From: Betaproteobacteria bacterium
GTDB lineage: Bacteria; Pseudomonadota; Gammaproteobacteria; Burkholderiales; Burkholderiaceae_C
Assembly (NCBI GenBank): GCA_016704535.1
Contig: JADIZZ010000001.1
Location: 248,001 to 312,000, forward strand
Direction of reading: 5' to 3'
Length of the DNA stretch: 64,000 nucleotides
Shown one piece after another: positions 28,172 to 36,847 of the stretch. Within the stretch, counting starts at the first letter, position 1. Each line of letters opens with the position of its first letter. The notes beneath the pieces are model-generated. The model ran no database searches. It was not told where the DNA came from and saw nothing but the letters and a program-made list of their open reading frames with translations. A program made the translations under genes and the position numbers.

Positions 28172-28762
28172 TCATTCGGCGGCAAACTGCGCCGCGTTGC
28201 GGCCCTGCACCCCGGCGTAGTGGCACTTGATTGCGGCCATGTCGGCTTCGACGTCCCCGGTGGGCTGGAACACCGGCCCCAGCACGGCGAGTTTGCGCCG
28301 GTAATCCAGCGAGGTCAGGATGATGGGCACGCGCGCTTCCAGTGCGATGAAATAGAAGCCGGTCTTCCAGTGACGTGTCTTGCCGCGGGTGCCTTCGGGT
28401 GGCACCACCAGTTGCACCGGACCTTCGGCTGCCACCAGCGCTGCCGCCGAGGCCGACACCAGGTTGTTGCTCTTGCTGCGGTCCACCGCGATGCCGCCCA
28501 GCCAGCGCATCAGCGTGCCGAAGGGAAACCGAAAGATGCTGCGCTTGCCCATCCAGCGGATGTTCAGGCGCATCACGAACGCGCAGACCAGGGTGTAGGG
28601 CAGGTCCCAGTTGCTGGTGTGCGGCGCGGCGATCAGCACGCACTTGCCTGCCTCTTCGGGCAGCGTGCCCTGCACCGTCCAGCCGTTGATGCGCAGAAAG
28701 GCGCGCGAGGCCGTGCGCAGCAGGGTGTTGACCACCGGGGTGTCGAAGATCGTTCTTGTCAT
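28172..28762 (-). CDS. Lysophospholipid acyltransferase-family (PlsC-like) protein
   Basis: 196 residues with the acyltransferase motifs H-x4-D (HTSNWD) and PPEGTRGK. Such proteins transfer acyl groups to glycerophosphate or other lipids at the inner membrane. It is shorter than typical PlsC and lacks an obvious N-terminal membrane anchor, so it belongs to the compact subgroup often annotated as 1-acyl-glycerol-3-phosphate acyltransferase. The ATG at 28762 (MTRTIFDTP) is chosen; the longer upstream frame is the antisense of the phosphofructokinase gene. Divergent from pfp, with 81 bp between. Confidence 0.85.
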   Translation of the reverse strand: MTRTIFDTPVVNTLLRTASRAFLRINGWTVQGTLPEEAGKCVLIAAPHTSNWDLPYTLVCAFVMRLNIRWMGKRSIFRFPFGTLMRWLGGIAVDRSKSNNLVSASAAALVAAEGPVQLVVPPEGTRGKTRHWKTGFYFIALEARVPIILTSLDYRRKLAVLGPVFQPTGDVEADMAAIKCHYAGVQGRNAAQFAAE

Positions 28763-28843
28763 GCAGCAGGCGTGGGCGGGCGGTTTCGCGGCGCATTGTC
28801 GCCGCCGCGCACCGGCACAATGCGGTGCAGGAGGAAACGAACC

Positions 28844-30082
28844 ATGCCATCCGGAAAGATCCTCGTCGCCCAGGGCGGCGGCCCCACCGCGGTCATCAAC
28901 CAGTCGCTGGCCGGCGTGGTGCTGGAAGCGCGGCGCCATCACGGCATCCAGCGTGTCTACGGCGCACGCCACGGCGTGCGCGGCATCGTCAACGAAGACT
29001 TCGTCGACCTCACGCAGGAAACCAGCCACAACCTCGAACTGGTGGCCCACACGCCTGCCGCCGCTTTGGGCAGCACCCGCGACAAGCCCGACCTGGCCTA
29101 CTGCCACGAGATGTTCGAGGTGCTGAAGGCGCACGAGATCGAGCACTTCTTCAACATCGGTGGCAACGACAGCAGCGACACCGTCCGCATCGTGGCGGAC
29201 GAGGCCGCCAAGGCGGGTTATCCGCTGCGCTGCATCCACATCCCGAAGACCATCGACAACGACCTGGTGCTCAACGACCACACGCCGGGCTTCCCCAGCG
29301 CGGCGCGCTTCGTGGCCCAGGCCTTCGCCGGCGCCAACCTCGACAACGCAGCGCTGCCGGGCGTCTACGTGGGCGTGGTGATGGGCAGGCACGCCGGCTT
29401 CCTGACTGCCGCCAGCGCTTTAGGCAAGAAGTTTCCCGACGACGGGCCTCACCTCATCTACGTGCCCGAACGCGTGTTCGACATCGGGCGTTTCCTGGCC
29501 GACGTGAAGGCCACTTACGACAAGCACGGCCGCTGCGTGGTGGCCGTCAGCGAAGGCATCCACGACGCCGCAGGCCGGCCGATGCTGGAGGTGCTGGCCA
29601 AGGATCTGCACGGCGGCCTGGAGCGCGACGCGCACGGCAACGTGCAGCTCAGTGGCAGCGGTGCGCTGGCCGACCTGCTGTGCGAGGAGATCAAGAGCAA
29701 GCTGAAGATCAAGCGCGTGCGCGGCGACACCTTCGGCTACATGCAGCGCAGCTTCGTCGGCTGCGTGAGCGATGTCGACCAGCGCGAGGCGCGTGAGGTC
29801 GGCGAGAAGGCCGTGCAGTTCGCGATGTGGGGCGGCGTCAACGGCTCGGTGGCCATCAAGCGCACCGGTTTCTATTCGGTCGACTACGAACTGCTGCCCC
29901 TGGCCGCGGTGGCCGGCAAGACCCGCACGATGGAAGACCACTTCATCAGTGACAGCGGCACCGACGTGACCGACGCGTTCAGGCTCTACCTGCGTCCGTT
30001 GCTGGGTTCGGGCATGCCCGACGCCTTCAGGTTGCGGCCCGCTGCGGTGCCCAAGGTGCTGAGGCGCGGTGCCGCGGACTGA
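28844..30082 (+). CDS. pfp: Diphosphate-type 6-phosphofructokinase
   Basis: 412-residue phosphofructokinase interconverting fructose 6-phosphate and fructose 1,6-bisphosphate. Lysine K135 in PKTIDND replaces the glycine of ATP enzymes and marks PPi dependence. The nucleotide loop reads G106-G-N-D-S instead of the common GGDDS (PPi) or GGDGS (ATP), so D109 keeps the PPi-type acidic residue with an unusual Asn before it. The start is decided by GCAGGAGG upstream of ATG 28844. The reversible PPi enzyme could direct glucose from glucan breakdown into glycolysis. Confidence 0.9.
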   Translation: MPSGKILVAQGGGPTAVINQSLAGVVLEARRHHGIQRVYGARHGVRGIVNEDFVDLTQETSHNLELVAHTPAAALGSTRDKPDLAYCHEMFEVLKAHEIEHFFNIGGNDSSDTVRIVADEAAKAGYPLRCIHIPKTIDNDLVLNDHTPGFPSAARFVAQAFAGANLDNAALPGVYVGVVMGRHAGFLTAASALGKKFPDDGPHLIYVPERVFDIGRFLADVKATYDKHGRCVVAVSEGIHDAAGRPMLEVLAKDLHGGLERDAHGNVQLSGSGALADLLCEEIKSKLKIKRVRGDTFGYMQRSFVGCVSDVDQREAREVGEKAVQFAMWGGVNGSVAIKRTGFYSVDYELLPLAAVAGKTRTMEDHFISDSGTDVTDAFRLYLRPLLGSGMPDAFRLRPAAVPKVLRRGAAD

Positions 30083-30689
30083 TCCCGTTCTCCCGGCGGC
30101 GTCCGTCGAGACCGCCGCAACCGTGCCCGGCGGTGACCTGCGCGAGCCCTATCCGCAAGGGTCGATGCCGGGCGCTGCTGCGCTGCTGCGCGTGATGATC
30201 GAGCAGGACGGCTCCATGACGCGGCTGTGCGAGGCGCTGTCCAGCGCGCAGGTCGAGCTGCGGCTGCGACACCAGTGCGTGACTTGCGAGGTGCCGGCCG
30301 AGGTGTCGAGCCTGCTGCCGGGCTCGCGCTTCATCGAACGCGTCACCTCGCTGGTGGCTGCTGGCCGGGTGTTGACGGACAACCTCGTCTACGTGGCACT
30401 GCATGGGCTGGACCCCGAACTGCAGCAGGCCTTGCAGACCGGCCGCCGGCCCATCGGCCACCTGATGGACGGGCGTCCGCATCGCCGCGACGTGGTGCAG
30501 GTGGGGGCTGGCGTACTGGGGCGGCTGTGGGCTACCGTCGGCACCCCCACGCCTGGGGCGACGCGCTGCTACACGATGCGCACGCCACAGGGATCGGCGA
30601 TGCTGGTCTGCGAGGTTCTGCGTCGTGGCCTGTACGACGCGGCCTGCAGCCCCGGCCAGGCCACGCCCGCGACACCGCCGCCGCTTTGA
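30069..30689 (+). CDS. Chorismate lyase (UbiC)-like protein
   Basis: 206 residues with the UbiC/DUF98 pattern: DGSMTRLCE, RRPIGHLM and a C-terminal strand with glutamate (LVCEVLRRGLYD) equivalent to the catalytic Glu of UbiC. UbiC makes 4-hydroxybenzoate for ubiquinone from chorismate. Similarity is distant, so a related lyase is possible. A GTG start at 30069, four bases after GAGG, overlaps pfp by 14 bp; ATG 30165 is the alternative but would cut the conserved N-terminus. Confidence 0.65.
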   Translation: MPRTDPVLPAASVETAATVPGGDLREPYPQGSMPGAAALLRVMIEQDGSMTRLCEALSSAQVELRLRHQCVTCEVPAEVSSLLPGSRFIERVTSLVAAGRVLTDNLVYVALHGLDPELQQALQTGRRPIGHLMDGRPHRRDVVQVGAGVLGRLWATVGTPTPGATRCYTMRTPQGSAMLVCEVLRRGLYDAACSPGQATPATPPPL

Positions 30690-30720
30690 GACGGCCCGTG
30701 GTTGGCGAGCTCGAAGCACC

Positions 30721-31362
30721 ATGACCCCGACCTCCGCCCCCGCGTTTGCCGTGTTTGCACAGGGCCTGGCCTTGAGCTTGGGGCTCATCGTGGCCATCGG
30801 CGCGCAGAACGCCTTCGTGCTGCGCCAGGGTCTGCGACGCGAGCACGTGGGCACCGTGGTGCTGTTCTGCGCGGTGGCCGACGCCGTGCTCATCGCCGCG
30901 GGGGTGCTGGGCATGGCCCAGGCCCTGGGACAGAGTCCCGGCCTGGCGCGTGCGCTGGCGCTGGCCGGCGCCGTTTTCCTGGCCGTGTACGGTTGGCAGG
31001 CGCTGCGCCGCGCCCGGCAGGCGCATGGGCTGAAGGCGGCCGAGGGGGGCGAGGGCCTGCGTCTGGGCGCCGCGCTGGCGCAGGCGGCGGCCTTCACGCT
31101 GCTCAATCCGCATGTCTACCTGGACACGGTGCTGCTGGTGGGCAGCATTGGCGCGCAGCAGCCGGCGGCGCTGCGTGGCTGGTTCATCGCGGGGGCCGGC
31201 TGCGCCAGCCTGTTCTGGTTCGTTCTGCTGGGCTATGGCGCGCGGTGGTTGGCCCCCTGGTTCGGCCGGCCCAGGGCCTGGCAAGTGCTGGACGGTCTGA
31301 TCGGCATCACCATGTTCGTGCTTTCGGCGCTGCTGGTGCGTCACGCGCTCGTCGGCAGTTGA
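30721..31362 (+). CDS. LysE/ArgO-family amino-acid exporter
   Basis: 213 residues, about six membrane helices. IVAIGAQNAFVLRQGLRREHV and the TLLNPHVYLDTVLLVGSIG motif are the family signatures (compare ArgO and LysE). It probably exports basic amino acids such as arginine or lysine. ATG 30721 is chosen for the N-terminal helix start. No LysG/ArgP-type regulator is adjacent. Confidence 0.9.
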   Translation: MTPTSAPAFAVFAQGLALSLGLIVAIGAQNAFVLRQGLRREHVGTVVLFCAVADAVLIAAGVLGMAQALGQSPGLARALALAGAVFLAVYGWQALRRARQAHGLKAAEGGEGLRLGAALAQAAAFTLLNPHVYLDTVLLVGSIGAQQPAALRGWFIAGAGCASLFWFVLLGYGARWLAPWFGRPRAWQVLDGLIGITMFVLSALLVRHALVGS

Positions 31363-31455
31363 GGCGGTGCGCTGGGTGGCGGCCAGGCCGACGCGCGCTC
31401 AGAACCCCGGCGGCCGCGTTGCGACCCAGCCCATTCAGGCTCAACCCGGCCAGCG

Positions 31456-31896
31456 TTACGCCAGCGAGTCGTTGATCTGCTCGTTGAATTCCGACAGGCT
31501 GACGGCGGTGTTCACCTCGCGCGGCAGCGCGTCGCGCACCGAGAACACACCCATGATGCGGCCGTTGTCGGCCATCACCGGCAAGTGGCGAAAGCCGCGC
31601 TCGATCATGATCAGCACCGCGTCGGCCACCTTCAACTCGGGCCGCACGCACTGCGGGTTGGGCGTCATGATCTTGGCCAGTGGCGTGGTGTTCGGGTCCA
31701 GCGCCTTGGCCAGCACGCGAGTCATCAGGTCACGCTCGGTGACGATGCCCAGCAGCTGGCTGCCCTGGTCGATGACGAGCACGCTGCCGCAATTGGCTCG
31801 TGTCATCACGCAAGCCGCTTCGTGCACGGTGGCGGTGGGCGACAGGCTCAGCACGTGGCGGCGCGACATGGCCTGGAAGATGGTGCGTTCGGACAT
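31456..31896 (-). CDS. CBS-domain-pair protein
   Basis: 146 residues consisting of two CBS motifs (about 8-62 and 75-132), with typical GIVTERDLMTRVL and MGVFSVRDALPREV ends. CBS pairs sense adenine nucleotides. It lies 38 bp downstream of the last 2-oxoacid oxidoreductase subunit on the same strand, so it may be the tail gene of that operon and report energy state to it; the link is inference. Confidence 0.85.
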   Translation of the reverse strand: MSERTIFQAMSRRHVLSLSPTATVHEAACVMTRANCGSVLVIDQGSQLLGIVTERDLMTRVLAKALDPNTTPLAKIMTPNPQCVRPELKVADAVLIMIERGFRHLPVMADNGRIMGVFSVRDALPREVNTAVSLSEFNEQINDSLA

Positions 31897-31934
31897 GGGT
31901 CACCTCCGGGTGGGGCGGGGCAGGGCGCGCGGCT

Positions 31935-32990
31935 TCAGCGCAGCGCGGCGTTGATCTTGGCCAGCGCGGCGGCGCCGGGGCACAGCTGCGCTTCGGCCAG
32001 CGCATTCAGCGGCGTGGCGCAGGTGTTGAAGGCGGTGTGCAGGTCGGTGGCCAGCGGGTCGAGGTAGAGCAGCCCGGTGACCACTTCGCCGTGCTTGGCG
32101 GCCTCGTTCATGTAGGCCAGTGCGGCGTAGCGGTCGGTGGGGTCGTAGTCATCGCGCAGCTTGCGCAGGCGCAGCACCGTGCCGTCGTGCTGCGGCACGT
32201 CGATCACGCTGCCGGGCGCGTAGTCGGTGGTGATCTCCTCGCCCGGCGTCATGAAGTCGATGCGGCTCACCGCTTCGTTGTGCTGGCGGATGTAGTCGTA
32301 GCTCTTGGTGCTGCCGCCGTGGTTGTTGAAGGTGACGCAGGGGCTGATGACGTCGATGAAGGCCGCGCCACCGTGTGCCATCGCGCCCTTGATCAGCGGC
32401 ACCAGCTGAACCTTGTCGCCCGAGAAGCTGCGTGCCACGAAGGTGGCGCCGAGCTGCAAGGCCAGGCCCACCAGGTCGACCGGGCTGTCGCTGTTGACGA
32501 CGCCCTTCTTGCTCTTGCTGCCGCGGTCGGCGGTGGCGCTGAACTGGCCCTTGGTCAGGCCGTAGACGCCGTTGTTCTCGACGATGTAGGCCATGCGCAC
32601 GCCGCGCCGCATGGCGTTGGCGAACTGGCCCAGGCCGATGCTGGCCGAGTCACCGTCCCCGCTGACGCCGAGATACAGCAGGGAACGGTTGGCCAGGTTC
32701 GCCCCCGTGAGCACGCTGGGCATGCGCCCGTGCACGGTGTTGAAGCCGTGGCTGGCGCCCAGGAAGTAGTCGGGCGTCTTGCTGCTGCAGCCGATGCCGG
32801 ACAACTTGGCCACGCGGTGCGGCTCGATGTCGAGTTCCCAGCAGGCCTGGATGATCGCCGCGGAAATCGAATCGTGTCCGCAGCCCGCGCACAGCGTGCT
32901 GATGCGGCCCTCGTAGTCGCGCCGCGTGTAGCCGACCTGGTTCTTCTGCAGCGTGGGGTGGTGCAGCTTGGGCTTGGTGATGAAGGTCAT
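31935..32990 (-). CDS. 2-oxoacid:ferredoxin oxidoreductase, beta subunit (pair 1)
   Basis: 351-residue catalytic subunit that binds thiamine diphosphate (GDGD at 111-114 through NN at 139-140) and one [4Fe-4S] cluster (C34, C37, C68, C218). With the alpha subunit it decarboxylates a 2-oxoacid to acyl-CoA while reducing ferredoxin, or does the reverse. Whether the substrate is 2-oxoglutarate, pyruvate or another oxoacid cannot be read. The start overlaps the alpha stop by ATGA. Sequence differs clearly from pair 2. Confidence 0.9.
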   Translation of the reverse strand: MTFITKPKLHHPTLQKNQVGYTRRDYEGRISTLCAGCGHDSISAAIIQACWELDIEPHRVAKLSGIGCSSKTPDYFLGASHGFNTVHGRMPSVLTGANLANRSLLYLGVSGDGDSASIGLGQFANAMRRGVRMAYIVENNGVYGLTKGQFSATADRGSKSKKGVVNSDSPVDLVGLALQLGATFVARSFSGDKVQLVPLIKGAMAHGGAAFIDVISPCVTFNNHGGSTKSYDYIRQHNEAVSRIDFMTPGEEITTDYAPGSVIDVPQHDGTVLRLRKLRDDYDPTDRYAALAYMNEAAKHGEVVTGLLYLDPLATDLHTAFNTCATPLNALAEAQLCPGAAALAKINAALR

Positions 32991-34831
32991 GCGGACACCT
33001 TGTCGGTGGGTGCGGCGACCGCTTCCGCTTCGGCCAGCGCCTTGCGGATGGCTGCGGCGATGAAGCGTGCGGTGATGGGGGTGCCGTCGTAGTGAAGAAC
33101 GGCAGGCAGGCGCGCCGGGTCGAAGCCGAGTTCGTTGACGAGCAGGCTGCGCATCTGCGCGTCGCGGTTCTGCTCGACGACGAAGACCTTGTCGTGCGCG
33201 GCGATGAAGTCGGTCACCACCTTCGGGAAGGGGAAGGCGCGCAGGCGCAGCGCCTCGACCTGCAGGCCTTCGGCTTCCAGCACGTCCAGCGCCTCGCGCA
33301 TCGCCGGCGCGGTGCTGCCGTAGTAGATGACGCCGAAACGCGTGGGCTCGTCGCACAGGCGCAGCACCGGCTGCGGCACCAGCGCGGCGGCGGTCTGGAA
33401 CTTCTTCAGGAGCCTTTCCATGTTGTAGATGTAGTCGGGCCCACGCTCGCTGTACTGCGCGTAGGGGTTGCGCGTGGTGCCGCGCGTGAAGAAGCTGCCC
33501 TTCGTGGGGTGCGTGCCGGGCAGCGTGCGCCACGGGATGCCGTCGCCGTCGACGTCCTTGTAGCGGCCGAAGTCCTTGCCGGCCTCGAGCTCTTCGGCGG
33601 TCATCACCTTGCCTCGGTCGAAGCTGCGCGCGTCGTCCCAGTGGAAGGGCTCGCACAGGCGCTGGTTCATGCCGATGTCGAGGTCGGTCATCAGGAAGAC
33701 CGGGGTCTGCAGCCGTTCGGCCAGGTCGAGCGCGGCGGCTGAATGCTCGAAGCACTCGTGGGGGTCTTGCGGCAGCAGCAGCACGTGCTTGGTGTCGCCG
33801 TGCGAGGCGTAGGCGCAGGCCAGGATGTCGCTTTGCTGGGTGCGCGTGGGCATGCCGGTGGACGGGCCGCCTCGCTGCACGTTGATGACGGTCACCGGGA
33901 TCTCGGCGAAGTAGGCCAGGCCAAAGAATTCCTGCATCAGGCTGATGCCAGGGCCGGAAGTGGCGGTGAAGGCGCGTGCGCCGTTCCAGCCCGCTCCCAC
34001 CACCATGCCGATGCTGGCCAGTTCGTCCTCGGCCTGCACGATGGCGTAGCGGTGCGTGCCGGTGGCGGGGTCGATGCGGAACTTGTCGCAGTACTTCTGG
34101 AAGGCCTCGGGCACCGAAGACGACGGCGTGATCGGGTACCAGGCGCACACCGTCGCGCCACCGTAGAGGCAACCCAAAGCGGCGGCGCTGTTGCCGTCGG
34201 TGAAGATCTGGTCGCCCACCTTGTCCGAGCTGTGCACGCGTATGCCCAGCGGGTGCGGCAGGTGCTGCTTGACGTAGTCACGCCCCAGGTGCAGCGCCTT
34301 CACGTTGCTATCGAGCAGCCTTTCCTTGCCCTTGTACTGCTCGGCAAAGAGCTTCTCGAAGACCTCGGCCTCCATGTTCAGCAGCACCGACAGTGCGCCG
34401 ACGTAGATGATGTTCTTGAACAGCTGGCGCTGCCGCGGGTCGGTGTAGTTGGCGTTGGCGATCGCCGTCAGCGGCACCGGGATGACGACGATGTCGTCGC
34501 GCAGGCTGCCCGGCGGCAGCGGGCGTGTGCTGTCGTAGAAGAGGTAGCCGCCGGGCTCGATTTCGGCGACGTCCTGAGCCCAGGTCTGCGGGTTCATCGC
34601 CACCATCATGTCGACGCCGCCGCGGCGGCCGTGGTAACCCTGTTCGCACACCCGCGCCTCGTACCAGGTGGGCATGCCCTGGATGTTGCTGGGGAAGATG
34701 TTGCGCGGGCTCACGGGCACGCCCATGCGCATCACCGCCTTGGCGAACAGCTCGTTGGCCGAGGCCGAACCCGAACCGTTGACGTTGGCGAACTTGATGA
34801 CGAAGTCGTTGACGGCTCTGATGCGCTTCAT
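32987..34831 (-). CDS. 2-oxoacid:ferredoxin oxidoreductase, fused gamma-alpha subunit (pair 1)
   Basis: 614 residues. The N-terminal ~190 form the gamma domain (NVNGSGSASANELFAKAVMRMG), and the rest is the alpha subunit with the pyrophosphate-contacting YPITPSSS motif and TSGPGISLMQE. It starts MKRIRAVND at ATG 34831, overlapping the flavoprotein stop as ATGA. Fusion of gamma to alpha is common in aerobic and thermophilic OFORs. Confidence 0.9.
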   Translation of the reverse strand: MKRIRAVNDFVIKFANVNGSGSASANELFAKAVMRMGVPVSPRNIFPSNIQGMPTWYEARVCEQGYHGRRGGVDMMVAMNPQTWAQDVAEIEPGGYLFYDSTRPLPPGSLRDDIVVIPVPLTAIANANYTDPRQRQLFKNIIYVGALSVLLNMEAEVFEKLFAEQYKGKERLLDSNVKALHLGRDYVKQHLPHPLGIRVHSSDKVGDQIFTDGNSAAALGCLYGGATVCAWYPITPSSSVPEAFQKYCDKFRIDPATGTHRYAIVQAEDELASIGMVVGAGWNGARAFTATSGPGISLMQEFFGLAYFAEIPVTVINVQRGGPSTGMPTRTQQSDILACAYASHGDTKHVLLLPQDPHECFEHSAAALDLAERLQTPVFLMTDLDIGMNQRLCEPFHWDDARSFDRGKVMTAEELEAGKDFGRYKDVDGDGIPWRTLPGTHPTKGSFFTRGTTRNPYAQYSERGPDYIYNMERLLKKFQTAAALVPQPVLRLCDEPTRFGVIYYGSTAPAMREALDVLEAEGLQVEALRLRAFPFPKVVTDFIAAHDKVFVVEQNRDAQMRSLLVNELGFDPARLPAVLHYDGTPITARFIAAAIRKALAEAEAVAAPTDKVSA

Positions 34832-36681
34832 GCCCTTGCCCCTGCGCGGTGGGTGGTGGACTGGTGTGACGGATTGGGCCCGCGGCAGCCGGGGCCGGCC
34901 TTGGTGGTCAGCAGCAGGAACTTCTGCATGTCCCAGGCGCCGGTGGGGCAGCGTTCGGCGCACAGGCCGCAGTGCAGACAGACGTCCTCGTCCTTGACCA
35001 TCACGCGCGCCGTCTTCAGCACCGGGCTGAGGTAGAGCGCCTGGTCGGGGTTGGTCGACGGCGCCTTCAGTCGCGTGCGCAGTTCGGCCTCTTCACCCGG
35101 CAGGGTGAAGGTGATGCAGTCGGTGGGGCAGATGTCGACACAGGCGTCGCACTCGATGCACAGCTTGTCGGCGAACACGGTCTGGACGTCGCAGTTCAGG
35201 CAGCGCTCGGCCTCCTTGAAGGCCACCGCGGCGTCGAAGCCCAGTTCCACCTCCACGCGGATGCTGGCCAGCGCCTTCTCGGCGGCCGCCCAGGGCACCT
35301 TGTTGCGCGTGTCGTCGCTGGGCGCGTTGTCGTAGCTCCACTCGTGGATGCCCATCTTCTGCGACACCAGGTTCACGGTGGGCGGCGGTCGGTTGCCGAC
35401 GGGCTCGCCGTGCAGGAAGCGGTCGATGCTGACCGCCGCCTCGTGGCCGTGGGCCACCGCGGTGATGATGTTCTTGGGGCCGAAGGCCGCATCGCCGCCA
35501 AAGAAGATGTTCGGCACCGTCGACTGCAGCGTGTGCGGGTCGAGCCTGGGCAGGCCCCACTTGTCGAACTGGATGCCGCTGCCGCGTTCGATCCAGGGGA
35601 AGGCGTTTTCCTGCCCCACGGCCACCAGCACCTCGTCGCAACGCAGCACCGCGTCGGGTTCGCCGGTGGGCACCAGGCTGCGGTTGCCCTGCTCGTCATA
35701 GACGGCCTTGACGATCTCGAAGCTCATGCCCTTGAGCACACCACCTTCATGGAGGTAGGCCTTGGGCACGTGGTAGTTCAGGATCGGGATGCCTTCGTGC
35801 AGTGCGTCTTCCTTCTCCCAGGGGCTGGCCTTCATCTCGTCGAAGCCCGAGCGCACCACCACCTTCACGTCCTTGGCGCCCAGGCGGCGCGCCGAACGGC
35901 AGCAGTCCATTGCGGTGTTGCCGCCGCCGAGCACGATGACGCGCTTCTTCACGCTGGTGACGTGCTGGAAGGACACGCTGGACAGCCAGTCGATGCCGAT
36001 GTGGATGTCGGCTGCGGCCTCCTTGCGACCGGGCAGCACGAGGTCGCGCCCGCGCGGCGCGCCGCAGCCGACGAAGATGGCGTCGTAGCCGTGGTCCATC
36101 AGCGCCTGCATCGAGTCGACGCGGTGGCCGGCCTTGAACTCGACGCCCAGCGCCATGATGTAGCCGGTCTCTTCGTCGATCACTTCTTCGGGCAGGCGGA
36201 AGCGAGGGATCTGCGTGCGGATGAAGCCGCCGGCCTTCTTCTCGCCGTCGAAGACCGTCACCGCATAACCTTGCGTGGCCAGGTCGCGCGCCACCGTCAG
36301 CGACGACGGCCCGGCGCCGACGCAGGCCACCTTCTTGCCGTTGGGCGGCAGCGGCTTGGGCATCTGCGCCTTCACGCTGTCGACGGCCTTGAAGTCGGCG
36401 GCCACGCGCTTCAGCCGGCAGATGGCCACCGGCTCGGGCTTGGCGGCATTGGCCTCTTCGACGCGGCCGCGCCGGCAGGCGGGCTCACACGGGCGGTCGC
36501 AGGTGCGGCCCAGCACGCCCGGGAAGACGTTGCTGACCCAGTTGACCATGTAGGCGTCGTCGTAGCGACCCTGGGCGATGAGCCGGATGTATTCCGGCAC
36601 GGGGGTGTGGGCCGGACAGGCCCACTGGCAATCCACGACCTTGTGGAAATAGGTCGGGTCCGCGATGTTCGTCGGCTGCAA
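34828..36681 (-). CDS. GltD-like FAD/NAD(P) oxidoreductase with added ferredoxin domain
   Basis: 617 residues. An N-terminal Fe-S region (CQWACPAHTPV, CDRPCEPACRRG) leads to FAD- and NAD(P)-binding folds (VGAGPSSLTVA, GGGNTAMDCC). The C-terminal ~110 residues are a 2x[4Fe-4S] ferredoxin (CIECDACVDICP and CLHCGLCAERCP). It probably passes electrons between pyridine nucleotide and the ferredoxin pool of the neighbouring oxidoreductase. The start is unusual: TTG at 36679-36681 has AGGAG at the right distance, whereas the in-frame GTG at 36702 has none; either is possible. Stop overlaps the next gene by ATGA. Confidence 0.85.
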   Translation of the reverse strand: MQPTNIADPTYFHKVVDCQWACPAHTPVPEYIRLIAQGRYDDAYMVNWVSNVFPGVLGRTCDRPCEPACRRGRVEEANAAKPEPVAICRLKRVAADFKAVDSVKAQMPKPLPPNGKKVACVGAGPSSLTVARDLATQGYAVTVFDGEKKAGGFIRTQIPRFRLPEEVIDEETGYIMALGVEFKAGHRVDSMQALMDHGYDAIFVGCGAPRGRDLVLPGRKEAAADIHIGIDWLSSVSFQHVTSVKKRVIVLGGGNTAMDCCRSARRLGAKDVKVVVRSGFDEMKASPWEKEDALHEGIPILNYHVPKAYLHEGGVLKGMSFEIVKAVYDEQGNRSLVPTGEPDAVLRCDEVLVAVGQENAFPWIERGSGIQFDKWGLPRLDPHTLQSTVPNIFFGGDAAFGPKNIITAVAHGHEAAVSIDRFLHGEPVGNRPPPTVNLVSQKMGIHEWSYDNAPSDDTRNKVPWAAAEKALASIRVEVELGFDAAVAFKEAERCLNCDVQTVFADKLCIECDACVDICPTDCITFTLPGEEAELRTRLKAPSTNPDQALYLSPVLKTARVMVKDEDVCLHCGLCAERCPTGAWDMQKFLLLTTKAGPGCRGPNPSHQSTTHRAGARA

Positions 36682-36847
36682 TGTCGTCTCCTGCTCCTGC
36701 ACGCGCTTGGGGCTTTGGCGCAGGTGGGGCCGAGTCTATCCATTGCATCCGGCCCGACAAAGTGGATACACGCCCGGTTTGCACCGCACGTGAGGTGCGT
36801 CAAGCCGGCCGCTGGCAGGCGGCCGGATCTTCGTCAGGTGTCCCGGC

